From Chloracidobacterium sp. UBA7659 (GTDB taxonomy: Bacteria > Acidobacteriota > Blastocatellia > Pyrinomonadales > Pyrinomonadaceae), in NCBI GenBank assembly GCA_002483395.1, contig DLHV01000076.1, forward strand, positions 8,411-19,520: a stretch of DNA of 11,110 nucleotides, in the 5' to 3' direction. How positions within the stretch are numbered: position 1 is the stretch's first letter; the number at the start of each line of letters is the position of its first letter. Positions 1 through 7,230 of this stretch are shown in pieces. The translations under genes were made by a program, and so were the position numbers. Below the pieces are notes generated by a model that worked only from the letters and a program-made list of their open reading frames with translations, did no database searches and was not told the origin of the DNA.

Positions 1-1490
1 TTATCGAGTGGTTTCGCCTTCGGACTTACGGTTGCATTCATTTTTAAGAACAAGGCCTTGGCAGTCTCGAATCCCTCGCGCAATCCGCCTTCCGCATATG
101 CTCCTATGTCGAAGGTAAATTTTGGACGCGGGATTCCGAGATCGTCCTTCTTGTCCGAAAGTTCAATACGATTCGCCGTTTCGGGAAGCATTTCTGTCGA
201 AAAGCTCAGCCGAATCATCCTGGTAATCCTGTCGGCAATCGCACTCGGGAGAGATGCTCCGTACTTCCCTTCGGAAAGCAGGCCGTCAATAACCGTCGCG
301 GGCGAACCGGTGCGGCCCCAGCCGTCGTTGCCTATGGTCATGCGGAATCCGCTCCGCTGACTGCGGAATGCTCCGTCACGGAAATCTTCTATGCTTGCGA
401 TACTCTGCGGACCACGGAATGGATAAAGCGGCTCCGGGAATGTAGCAATCAGCTCGAACTGCACGTGATCCATCAGGTTTCTGCCGACTTGCCCGCTGGA
501 ATTGGCAAGGCCGTTGGACATTAGAAGGATTTTCGGTGTCTCAATAGCGTGAGCGGCTAGTACGACGACCGAGCCCTTTACGGATCGTTCTTTATTAATG
601 TTGTCGGAGTTCCAATCCTTAAAATAGACTTTATTGACACGGCCGCTATTGCTTTTGCCGAGTCGCGTTACTACAGCAGCTGTGCGAAGCTCGACGTTCG
701 GTGATTGCAAAGCTCGCCGCAAATGGACGGTGGCGACATATTTTGCATCGATAGGGCAGAGCGGAATGCAGTTCGAATGGCCTTCGCACGCCGGCCGGTC
801 ATCGAAAACTGTTGTATTACGGGCCTGCGGCGTCGTAACCACATTCACTCTGGTGCCGCGTACTTTTTTCCCGTTAATCCGCTCTTTCACCTTGGTGTCG
901 CTGTAGCCAAGTGGAATTCCCGACATTGGAAAAGGCTCGCTGCGATACCCGCCATGCAAACCGTCGAATTCGGCGTGGTTTCCTGAAATGCCAAGTTCCC
1001 ATTCGGCCTGACAGTACCACGGCTCGAGCTCGTTATAATCAAGCGGCCAATCGCGCCCGACTCCAAATTCGCTAAACAGACGGAAGTCACTAGGGATAAA
1101 TCGCGGACAATTCCCCCGCCAGGACCATGTGCTTCCGCCGACCATGCGGTTGTAACTGGCCTTGAATGCATCCTTTGACCCGCTAGCACCTGTCGTGTAG
1201 TCATAGTAATTTTTCGGGTCAGCTAACTGCGGCGCGAGATCACGCTGCGAATTCTCGGCGGCTGGGGCAAATTTGCGACTTTCGAGCGCGGCATATGGGG
1301 CGAACGGTGTACCTCGATGACCCTGTGTGTCCATTGTGTGATGAAACTGAAGCCGCTGGCCGTTTGTGATTCCATTTCTTCCAGCTTCGAGAATTAATAT
1401 CTTGTAATCACCAAGCTGCGAAAGTTTCCAGGCGGTCAAAGCCCCGGCAACTCCTGAACCGATCACGATAATGTCATATTGATTTTGCAT
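1..1490 (-). CDS. GMC family FAD-dependent oxidoreductase, large (catalytic) subunit; C-terminus cut by window edge
   Basis: Probable catalytic subunit of a sugar or polyol dehydrogenase of the glucose/gluconate/sorbitol FAD-dehydrogenase type. The frame is open from the ATG at 1490 to the window edge, giving about 496 residues. Residues 6-20 hold the FAD dinucleotide-binding strand and Gly motif (DIIVIGSGVAG), with the acidic strand end ILILEAG at 31-37. MVGGSTW at 116-122 is the usual GMC flavin-contact region. C235, C241 and C245 (ACEGHSNCIPLCP) have the C-x5-C-x3-C spacing of the 3Fe-4S ligands in FAD-glucose dehydrogenase alpha subunits. AAHAIETPKILLMS near 312-325 is another GMC hallmark. 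The catalytic His/Asn region lies beyond the edge. The start has GGAGG four bases upstream and follows the small-subunit gene by 18 bases. There is no signal peptide, as is usual for this subunit, which normally travels with its small partner. Substrate is unknown; family assignment is strong. Confidence 0.9.
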   Translation of the reverse strand, partial: MQNQYDIIVIGSGVAGALTAWKLSQLGDYKILILEAGRNGITNGQRLQFHHTMDTQGHRGTPFAPYAALESRKFAPAAENSQRDLAPQLADPKNYYDYTTGASGSKDAFKASYNRMVGGSTWSWRGNCPRFIPSDFRLFSEFGVGRDWPLDYNELEPWYCQAEWELGISGNHAEFDGLHGGYRSEPFPMSGIPLGYSDTKVKERINGKKVRGTRVNVVTTPQARNTTVFDDRPACEGHSNCIPLCPIDAKYVATVHLRRALQSPNVELRTAAVVTRLGKSNSGRVNKVYFKDWNSDNINKERSVKGSVVVLAAHAIETPKILLMSNGLANSSGQVGRNLMDHVQFELIATFPEPLYPFRGPQSIASIEDFRDGAFRSQRSGFRMTIGNDGWGRTGSPATVIDGLLSEGKYGASLPSAIADRITRMIRLSFSTEMLPETANRIELSDKKDDLGIPRPKFTFDIGAYAEGGLREGFETAKALFLKMNATVSPKAKPLD

Positions 1491-1508
1491 GTGACCTCCG
1501 CTGACAAC

Positions 1509-1961
1509 TTATGGTTTAGCGGCCCAGTAACCGTGCGGCTGGTTAGAAAACCCGATCGGGTGAGCCTTTATAAGCGGCCACACTGCGCCGCTTTCGTAGA
1601 AACCGCCATCTATTAGTTCGCCGGTCTCGTCATTGAACTGCGAGAAATACCAGACATTTACAATTTGCCTGGCTACCGTTTCTTTTGCGACACCATTGCC
1701 GTCAACGTCTTTGAACTCCAGAGTTTTGCGTAGCTCTGTGAGAAGGGCATCGTTAATGGGCGGCTTAGGATTGGATCCAGCTAAAGTTTTGTAGGCGTTT
1801 AATAAAGCCGAAAATTTAGCTGGAAAAGTCCCGTGCAATCGACGGGCGTATTCTTCGGCAATAGGTTTGTTTAGTTCGTGGTCCTCAGGGTCATTCAGGA
1901 GTCTGTCCTGGAGACCGGTCAAGAGAGCGGATAGCTCCATGAAAGCAGTTTCGTCGTCCAT
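1509..1961 (-). CDS. Small (gamma, 'hitchhiker'-type) subunit of FAD-dependent sorbitol/glucose dehydrogenase
   Basis: 150-residue partner of the GMC subunit that follows it. In this family the small subunit binds and stabilises the flavoprotein and usually supplies a Tat signal for export of both. The N-terminus (AFMELSALLTG) and the C-terminal third (IVNVWY near 100, then GGFYESGAVW, ending HGYWAAKP) match the family pattern of an IVxxWY motif and a terminal W-x-x-KP. The ATG at 1961 is chosen because AAGGAG sits six bases upstream (minus-strand complement of 1968-1973); a TTG at 1991 in the same frame would add ten residues but has no such site. The oddity is the absence of any twin-arginine or Sec signal: an in-frame stop lies at 2010-2012, so no upstream extension can provide one. 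The complex may therefore be cytoplasmic, or may be exported with another partner outside the window. Confidence 0.8.
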   Translation of the reverse strand: MDDETAFMELSALLTGLQDRLLNDPEDHELNKPIAEEYARRLHGTFPAKFSALLNAYKTLAGSNPKPPINDALLTELRKTLEFKDVDGNGVAKETVARQIVNVWYFSQFNDETGELIDGGFYESGAVWPLIKAHPIGFSNQPHGYWAAKP

Positions 1962-2014
1962 CGTAAGCTCCTTCTTGCAGGTTATCACCAATAAAATAAA
2001 CGAGATAGTTCAGC

Positions 2015-2044
2015 ACTATAATGCGCAGACGGTTCGGATTTCAG
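2015..2044 (-). promoter_or_regulatory. Candidate sigma-70-like promoter for the dehydrogenase operon
   Basis: On the minus strand, a -35-like CTGAAA (complement of 2039-2044) and a -10-like TATAGT (complement of 2015-2020) are separated by 18 bases. The implied transcript would start near 2008, about 45 bases before the ATG at 1961, leaving room for the Shine-Dalgarno site. The match to consensus is partial and was judged by eye only. Confidence 0.35.
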
Positions 2045-2174
2045 TTTTTGCCGAAACAATGAAAAAAATTTCGATCTTTGCCAAATCCTTATATGCCACA
2101 TAAAGATACACCAACGTGTTTGCCACTACCACCGTTACTTTCACAATAGCCGCTCTCGTTTATGAATCTTCCAA

Positions 2175-2203
2175 TTGCGCGGACCAGAATTTTGTCTTAG
2201 TAT
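2175..2203 (+). promoter_or_regulatory. Weak candidate promoter for the chromate operon
   Basis: TTGCGC (2175-2180) and TAGTAT (2198-2203) are spaced by 17 bases and could be -35 and -10 elements. Transcription would then start around 2210, inside the inverted repeat that precedes chrB. The -35 matches consensus in only three positions, as expected of an activated or repressed promoter but also of chance. Position relative to chrB is the main support. Confidence 0.25.
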
Positions 2204-2204
2204 G

Positions 2205-2241
2205 ATTGTAATATTCGTTACATCACGAAACTGGTTACAAT
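2205..2241 (+). promoter_or_regulatory. Interrupted inverted repeat before chrB, candidate operator
   Basis: Outer arms ATTGTAA (2205-2211) and TTACAAT (2235-2241) are exact complements. Nested inside them, TTCGT (2214-2218) and ACGAA (2225-2229) are also exact complements. Together they form a 12-pair structure with an asymmetric internal loop (2 and 5 bases). It ends three bases before the chrB ATG and would cover the transcription start of the candidate promoter. That is where an autoregulating repressor such as ChrB could bind; a 5' leader hairpin limiting translation is the alternative. Confidence 0.4.
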
Positions 2242-2244
2242 TCC

Positions 2245-3249
2245 ATGCGGCGAAAAAGTGTTCAGGAGTGGCTTTTGCTGGTTTACCAGATACCGTCCAA
2301 GCCCACCAATTTGCGCGTTCGCGTCTGGCGCAAACTGCAGATTTTCGGCGCGGTGTTGATAAAGAACTCCGTTTACGTTCTGCCCTTCAGCGAGAAAACC
2401 AACGAAGATTTTCAGTGGCTACGACAGGAGATCGAATCGGCGGGCGGCGAGGCGAGCGTTTTCCGAGCCGACTCGGTCGAAGGGGCGACGGATAAGGAAC
2501 TTGTTGCGGAATTTCGCCGGCAGCGCGATGAGGATTATTCCCGCTTGATTACGGAGTTGAATGGCCTCAGCGGTGCGGTCCGGGAACAGAAGCGATCTGG
2601 TTCTCTATCCGCAAACAAACTCGGCCAGTACGAATCCGATCTGGGCAAATTGAGTCAGGAGTTGGAACGTATACTGGCGACCGATTTCTTTCACGCCCCG
2701 AACCGCGATAAGGCGAGATCGGCTTTCGAAAAGTGCCGCAAGGAGTTGCAGGCGGCAAAAGGCACGAAGGGCATGAGCCCTTCTCTCGCCGTCCATTCGG
2801 CCAAGCTGGAGCATGCGGAATACCAAAACCGGCGTTGGGTCACGAGGAAGGACCCGCACATCGACCGGCTGGCGTCCGCGTGGCTTATAAAACGCTTCAT
2901 CGACAAGCGCCCCCGCTTCGGCTTCGTCGCGGAAGGCGAATCGACGACCGGCGCGATTACGTTCGATATGGTCGGGGCGAACTTCACACACCATGGCGAA
3001 GACTGCACATTCGAGACCCTAATGAAGAGTTTCGGTTTGGGAAACGATGAGGCACTCCGGCAAATCGCGGAGATAGTTCACGATATTGACCTGAAAGACA
3101 ATAAGTTCAATCGGTCAGAAGCAACCGGCGTGAATGCGGTCGTAAGCGGGATCGCCCTCGGCAACAGGAAGGATGGGGAAAAGCTCAAAGAGTGCTTTCC
3201 GCTTTTTGACGGTTTATACCGGCTGCTTCAGCCCCCGGATGGATCTTAG
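2245..3249 (+). CDS. chrB: ChrB, chromate-responsive regulator (full-length, two-domain)
   Basis: 334-residue ChrB protein. In studied bacteria ChrB is a cytoplasmic chromate-sensing regulator of the chr operon. Residues 1-150 form the N-terminal domain, whose opening (EWLLLVYQIPSKP, then LRVRVWRKLQ and NSVYVLP) is characteristic of ChrB. A charged helical stretch (about 85-190) leads to the C-terminal ChrB domain at 197-328, with WVTRKDPHIDRLASAWLIKR at 198-217 and the HHGEDC motif at 249-254. C164, C254 and C317 are the cysteines. The length is usual for intact ChrB. Only the ATG at 2245 fits the conserved N-terminus, because an in-frame TAA lies at 2209-2211. No Shine-Dalgarno site precedes it, so the mRNA may be leaderless or poorly translated. 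It heads the operon, 37 bases or fewer before chrA, behind a candidate operator. DNA binding and chromate binding are inferred from the family. Confidence 0.92.
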   Translation: MRRKSVQEWLLLVYQIPSKPTNLRVRVWRKLQIFGAVLIKNSVYVLPFSEKTNEDFQWLRQEIESAGGEASVFRADSVEGATDKELVAEFRRQRDEDYSRLITELNGLSGAVREQKRSGSLSANKLGQYESDLGKLSQELERILATDFFHAPNRDKARSAFEKCRKELQAAKGTKGMSPSLAVHSAKLEHAEYQNRRWVTRKDPHIDRLASAWLIKRFIDKRPRFGFVAEGESTTGAITFDMVGANFTHHGEDCTFETLMKSFGLGNDEALRQIAEIVHDIDLKDNKFNRSEATGVNAVVSGIALGNRKDGEKLKECFPLFDGLYRLLQPPDGS

Positions 3250-3286
3250 TTGACTTCTCTACGAAGGCGTTGAAGTTGGAGTGGCA

Positions 3287-4675
3287 ATGCAGATGGATGT
3301 TGAGAACAGCGCAATTCAGAAAGAAATTTCATCGCGAAGCGTGTCCTTCTCCGAAGCGTTCCGGTTTTGGCTCAAGCTCGGTTTCATCTCGTTCGGCGGC
3401 CCTGCTGGGCAGATCGCCATCATGCACCGCGAACTGGTGGACAAGCGCCGCTGGTTGTCCGACGAGAGGTTTCTGCACGCTCTGAACTACTGCATGCTGC
3501 TTCCGGGGCCGGAAGCCCAGCAGCTCGCCATCTACATCGGTTGGCTGATGCACCGTACTTGGGGCGGGATCGTTGCCGGTGCGTTCTTCGTTATCCCCTC
3601 GATTTTCATACTGCTTGCACTTTCCTATATTTATGCGGCGTACGGGAACGTCCCGGCGGTCGCGGGCGTACTCGTCGGATTCAAGCCAATTGTCGTCGCG
3701 ATCGTGGTAGAGGCGGTCGTCAAGATCGGCAGCAAGGCGTTGAAGGGGTCCGTGCATTTCATCATCGCGGCGCTGGCGTTCGTATCCATTTATTTCCTCC
3801 ACGTCCCCTTCCCACTGATCGTGGTCGCTGCTGCGATTGTCGGGTTGCTCGGAGTCCGGATCGCCCCCACCGTGTTCGTTCGACGGCCGAAGACCAAGGA
3901 GGCCGATAGAAAAACCGAAGGTGACGATGGCCTTGCGGATGAGCTGCCGCTGGTCATCGACGACCACGCACCACCCCCAGCGCACACGCTCCCTAACCGA
4001 GGTCGAACTTTCAGAATTCTTGCCATCGGGATGACCCTCTGGTTGCTGCCATTTCTAAGTATCGGATTATGGCGCGGCTTCGATAGCCTGCACTCGCAGG
4101 AGTACAGATTTTTCACGCAGGCGGCACTGGTCACGTTCGGGGGCGCCTACGCGGTGCTCGCATACGTCACACAGGCGCTTACGACCGCCCCGTACAACTG
4201 GCTCACGCAAACACAGGCCGTTGACGGTCTCGCTCTCGCGGAAACGACCCCCGGCCCGCTGATCATGGTCCTGCAGTTCGTCGGGTTCATCGCGGCGTGG
4301 AACAATCCCGGCGGGATGATCCCGACTTCAAGCGCGGTCGTGGGAGCGCTCATAACTACCTACGTCACCTTTCTCCCTTCCTTTCTGCTCATCTTTCTCG
4401 GAGCGCCTTTTATAGAAGTCCTTCGCGGCAATACAAATCTTACCGGTGCGCTTTCCGGCGTCACAGCGGCCGTCGTGGGCGTCGTCCTGAATCTCGCGTT
4501 GGTGTTCGGCGGCGCGGTTATATTGCCGAACGGCATCGCAGGCGACGTAGATTGGTTCTCCGCGGCGATGACGCTCGCGGCCTTTGCTGCTTTATATAAA
4601 TTCAAAGCGGACGTGCTTTGGGTCGTCTTGATCGGCGGCCTCGTTGCGCTCTTGTGGACGCTTTTTATGGGATAA
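3287..4675 (+). CDS. chrA: ChrA, chromate efflux transporter (long-chain, two-domain CHR family)
   Basis: 462-residue inner-membrane CHR-family protein that expels chromate from the cytoplasm, lowering intracellular Cr(VI). Two homologous halves are visible. The N-terminal half carries [18 protein letters not shown] (28-45), [20 protein letters not shown] (55-74) and [12 protein letters not shown] (75-86). The C-terminal half carries [14 protein letters not shown] (281-294), [20 protein letters not shown] (304-323) and [11 protein letters not shown]. These paired FGG and PGP motifs are diagnostic. About ten or more hydrophobic segments flank a charged linker at roughly 196-240. The ATG at 3287 is preferred since GGAG (3278-3281) ends five bases upstream; a GTG at 3281 overlaps that site and an ATG at 3293 is further off. 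The gene follows chrB by 37 bases and precedes the MFS gene by 3, so it is probably co-transcribed and perhaps translationally coupled. The frame is intact. Confidence 0.95.
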   Translation: MQMDVENSAIQKEISSRSVSFSEAFRFWLKLGFISFGGPAGQIAIMHRELVDKRRWLSDERFLHALNYCMLLPGPEAQQLAIYIGWLMHRTWGGIVAGAFFVIPSIFILLALSYIYAAYGNVPAVAGVLVGFKPIVVAIVVEAVVKIGSKALKGSVHFIIAALAFVSIYFLHVPFPLIVVAAAIVGLLGVRIAPTVFVRRPKTKEADRKTEGDDGLADELPLVIDDHAPPPAHTLPNRGRTFRILAIGMTLWLLPFLSIGLWRGFDSLHSQEYRFFTQAALVTFGGAYAVLAYVTQALTTAPYNWLTQTQAVDGLALAETTPGPLIMVLQFVGFIAAWNNPGGMIPTSSAVVGALITTYVTFLPSFLLIFLGAPFIEVLRGNTNLTGALSGVTAAVVGVVLNLALVFGGAVILPNGIAGDVDWFSAAMTLAAFAALYKFKADVLWVVLIGGLVALLWTLFMG

Positions 4676-4678
4676 CTC

Positions 4679-5899
4679 GTGGACTCGACTGACCCAACAC
4701 CACTCACAACGGAACTGACGCGGCAGCAACGATTTGCCGATTATTTCGGCCTGGAGAGAAATGTCGTCGCTGCTTCCTCTGCTGTCTTTTCGCTGGGTGT
4801 AGGTGAGGAGCTTTGGAAAAAGTTCCTCCCGAAATATATGGAGTCCCTTGGAGCCGGCCCCCTTGCTATCGGGCTGTTCGGCACCGCTAAGGACTTTCTC
4901 GACGCCGTATATCAATACCCGGGTGGTTGGCTCGCCGACCATCTTGGTCGTCGGAGAGCTTTTTTGATCTTCATCGCTCTCGCGTCTGTCGGCTATCTGA
5001 TTTATCTGTTCAGCCCTTCGTGGATCTTCCTCTTTCTGGGGCTTGCGTTCGCGATGGCTTGGGGCAGCATGGCGTCGCCCGCCATTTTCGCGGTCATCGG
5101 CGACTCACTTCCGAAAGAACGACGGTCCATGGGCTTCACGGTTCAATCGATGCTCAAGCGCGTCCCGATGGCGATCGCGCCGATCATCGGCGGTGCCTTG
5201 ATTGCGGCGACGGGTGTCGTGGCGGGCGTCCGAACAGGGCTCGCGATAACGCTCGTTCTCGCGGCGGTAACAATTCTCATCATTTTGACCGTCAATATCC
5301 CGGTCATCGTGGGCGAAGCCGTTAATGTTCGGGGCGTGTGGCGTTCGTTCCACTCGGCTCTCAAGCGTTTGCTCGTCTCCGACATCATCATCAGGACGTG
5401 CGAAGGAATGGCGGAAATCTTCGTCGTGCTCTACGTCACCAACGTTATCGGGATAAACATCGGCGAATACGGGGTACTGGTCGCGATTCAGATGGTCACG
5501 TCGATCCTGGTGTATATTCCGTCTGCTAAGATCGCCGACCGGATCGGTCGCAAGCCGTTCGTCATTGCCACCTTTCTGTGCTTTGCGCTTTTCCCTTTGG
5601 CGGTCGTTCTAGCGTTTAATTTTGCCACTCTCGCCTTCGCATTCATTATCGGCGGTTTACGCGAGATCGGTGAGCCTTCACGAAAAGCGATGATCGTGGA
5701 CTTCGCCGAGCCGCACCTTCGTGCCCGCTCGGTCGGGCTGTATTACCTGGTTAGAAGTCTTTCAGTTACACCGGCTGCGTTCGTCGGCGGGGCATTGTGG
5801 ACGCTTGCTCCGCAAACGCCCTTTATCCTGGCCGGGATCATCGGTATCGTCGGGACGATCGTATTCATGGCGACGGTGGAAGAACGTTTTGCGAGCTGA
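4679..5899 (+). CDS. Major facilitator superfamily transporter within the chromate operon
   Basis: 406-residue MFS permease predicted in the inner membrane. The MFS signature loop between helices 2 and 3 is clear at 83-93 (GWLADHLGRRR) and recurs in the second half at 285-292 (IADRIGRK). Long hydrophobic stretches fit 12 helices in two six-helix bundles, with a charged central linker around 212-235. The GTG start at 4679 is three bases after the chrA stop; only a weak GGGA (4669-4672) precedes it, so translation may be coupled to chrA. In-frame ATGs come later and would lose conserved sequence before helix 1. The substrate cannot be read from sequence. Its place between chrA and a second ChrB-domain gene suggests a role in oxyanion or metal stress, for example chromate, sulfate or a Cr-complex, but this rests on context alone. 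Confidence 0.85.
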   Translation: MDSTDPTPLTTELTRQQRFADYFGLERNVVAASSAVFSLGVGEELWKKFLPKYMESLGAGPLAIGLFGTAKDFLDAVYQYPGGWLADHLGRRRAFLIFIALASVGYLIYLFSPSWIFLFLGLAFAMAWGSMASPAIFAVIGDSLPKERRSMGFTVQSMLKRVPMAIAPIIGGALIAATGVVAGVRTGLAITLVLAAVTILIILTVNIPVIVGEAVNVRGVWRSFHSALKRLLVSDIIIRTCEGMAEIFVVLYVTNVIGINIGEYGVLVAIQMVTSILVYIPSAKIADRIGRKPFVIATFLCFALFPLAVVLAFNFATLAFAFIIGGLREIGEPSRKAMIVDFAEPHLRARSVGLYYLVRSLSVTPAAFVGGALWTLAPQTPFILAGIIGIVGTIVFMATVEERFAS

Positions 5900-5938
5900 T
5901 CAGACGGGCAAGAAAAACGGTGTCAACGGAGCAGTTTT

Positions 5939-6403
5939 ATGAAGTGGATTACAAGAGAACGCGTCAAGGTCGATCGTGTAGCATGCCCGTGGTTGATAAA
6001 GAAATTTGTTGACCCGGATGCCGAGTTCTATTTCGTCCCGCCGGACCGTGTGATGAGCGAGGCCGCTCGCCTTAACGCCAAACCGTTCGACGTGGAAGCC
6101 GCCGATCTCGGTCACCACGGACAGGAATGCTCCTTCGAGGCGATTCTCAAGAAGTACCAACTTTATGATGATCCCGCTCTGAAGCTGCTCGGCAAAATCG
6201 TCAACGGCGCGGACACGGATAATGCGCTTTGGCAACAACCCGAAGGCGCTGGTCTGGGAGCGATCGCGGAGGGCTTTCGCCATCTCGGACTCAAAGACGA
6301 TCACGAGATCAATGCCGCCCAGTGGATCGTGTACGACGCGCTCTATGCTTATTGCAAGGAGATGGTGCGACAAGGCAAACTCGACGGAGCGGTCAAAGCT
6401 TAG
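5939..6403 (+). CDS. Stand-alone ChrB C-terminal domain protein (chromate resistance accessory protein)
   Basis: 154-residue soluble protein consisting only of the ChrB C-terminal domain. It aligns with residues 198-328 of the upstream ChrB: WITRERVKVDRVACPWLIKK (3-22) against WVTRKDPHIDRLASAWLIKR, then HHGQECSFE (59-67) against HHGEDCTFE, and a following Asp-rich region. It lacks the N-terminal domain, so it is unlikely to bind DNA by itself. A cysteine at 16 (CPW) replaces an Ala/Ser context in ChrB, and C64 matches C254 of ChrB. The start is well set: GGAG at 5928-5931 lies seven bases upstream of the ATG. It follows the MFS gene by 39 bases and ends the operon. Free-standing proteins of this type are found in other chromate loci; the biochemical role is not established. 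Sequence divergence from ChrB suggests an old paralogue, not a recent duplication. Confidence 0.88.
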   Translation: MKWITRERVKVDRVACPWLIKKFVDPDAEFYFVPPDRVMSEAARLNAKPFDVEAADLGHHGQECSFEAILKKYQLYDDPALKLLGKIVNGADTDNALWQQPEGAGLGAIAEGFRHLGLKDDHEINAAQWIVYDALYAYCKEMVRQGKLDGAVKA

Positions 6404-6461
6404 GGATGTGGATTTCGTCGAGCCGTATCCCGCGCGCCGGTCAAGGAACTGCATGCCGGCT

Positions 6462-6485
6462 AATTCGTTCAAAAATGAACGAATT
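6462..6485. terminator. Perfect 10-bp inverted repeat after the chromate operon: terminator or operator
   Basis: AATTCGTTCA (6462-6471) and TGAACGAATT (6476-6485) are exact complements around an AAAA loop. A short T-rich run (TTTTAAT, 6484-6490) follows. The position, 58 bases after the accessory ChrB gene and 64 before the response regulator gene, fits a factor-independent terminator. The stem is AT-rich and the T run is broken, so termination may be weak. The TTCGT/ACGAA core resembles the repeat before chrB, which leaves a protein-binding site as the alternative. Confidence 0.5.
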
Positions 6486-6549
6486 TTAATGTTGTCTTTA
6501 TTTGGCTTTAATCAAGTTTCGTTAAGCTGTTCTTCTGTAAATAACCGCT

Positions 6550-7230
6550 ATGCGTATTTTGGTGGTCGAGGACGAGGAAAAAGTCTCGCGTTTTGTAGCT
6601 CGCGGGCTTGAAGCCGAACGCTTTGCGGTGGACAAGGTCGCGGACGGAGCGAGCGGACTGGAATTTGCCACGCTCTATGAATACGATCTGATCATCCTCG
6701 ACCTACTGCTGCCCGGTTTGAGCGGAACGGAGATGCTGCGCCGCCTCAGAGAAGTCAACGCCCACGTCCCGGTGCTAGTTCTAACCGCCCGCGACGCGAT
6801 CGGCGACAAAGTTGAAAATTTCGAGGCAGGCGCCGACGATTATTTAACCAAGCCCTTTGCCTTCGCCGAACTGCTGGCGCGCGTGAAAGCCCTGCTCAGG
6901 CGCGGCGCCGTAAATCGCTCAAATGTGATACGCGTTGCCGATTTGGAATTGGACCGCCTTTCGCAAACGGTGCGACGCGGCGGAAAGCGGATCGAACTGA
7001 CGGCGAAGGAGTACGCGCTGCTTGAATACTTAATGGCGAATGCCGGGCGCGTCCTCTCGCGCACGATGATTATCGAGCATGTCTGGGACCAGAGTTTCGA
7101 CAGCGTGACGAATATTGTGGACGTATACGTCCGGCACTTGCGCAACAAGGTTGACGAGCCGTTCGAGCGCAAACTGATTCGCACGGTTCGCGGGGTCGGC
7201 TACTCGATATGCGACGAAACGGAAGCATGA
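6550..7230 (+). CDS. OmpR/PhoB-type DNA-binding response regulator
   Basis: 226-residue cytoplasmic transcription factor activated by phosphorylation. The receiver domain spans 1-118 with the acidic pair E7/D8, phosphoacceptor D51 (IILDLLLPG), T79 (LVLTARD) and K101 (YLTKPF). The C-terminal winged-helix DNA-binding domain covers about 125-222, with ELTAKEYALLEYLMANAG, the recognition helix region near TNIVDVYVRHLRNKVD and the wing end IRTVRGVGYSI. Length is usual for the family, and the sequence resembles metal-response regulators such as CusR/CopR, though many others look alike. No Shine-Dalgarno site precedes the ATG; the adjacent 50 bases are AT-rich and likely carry its promoter. The partner kinase gene overlaps its stop by four bases. 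Target genes are unknown; the exported-protein genes downstream and the chromate operon upstream are the obvious candidates. Confidence 0.93.
   Translation: MRILVVEDEEKVSRFVARGLEAERFAVDKVADGASGLEFATLYEYDLIILDLLLPGLSGTEMLRRLREVNAHVPVLVLTARDAIGDKVENFEAGADDYLTKPFAFAELLARVKALLRRGAVNRSNVIRVADLELDRLSQTVRRGGKRIELTAKEYALLEYLMANAGRVLSRTMIIEHVWDQSFDSVTNIVDVYVRHLRNKVDEPFERKLIRTVRGVGYSICDETEA

Noticed and set aside
1959..1991. Upstream TTG start for the small dehydrogenase subunit
   Set aside because: The TTG at 1991 lacks a ribosome-binding site, while the ATG at 1961 has AAGGAG six bases upstream.
3329..3985. Long open frame of 218 codons on the minus strand inside chrA
   Set aside because: It lies entirely opposite a clear ChrA coding region, its translation is rich in Arg/Asp/Gly with no recognisable motif, and it is explained by codon bias on the coding strand.
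5900..6472. Minus-strand frame of 190 codons across the accessory ChrB gene
   Set aside because: It is antisense to a well-supported gene with its own ribosome-binding site, and shows no family resemblance.
6404..6549. A small gene in the gap between the accessory ChrB gene and the response regulator
   Set aside because: No frame has a start with a ribosome-binding site and coding character; the gap is better explained by the palindrome and promoter sequence.
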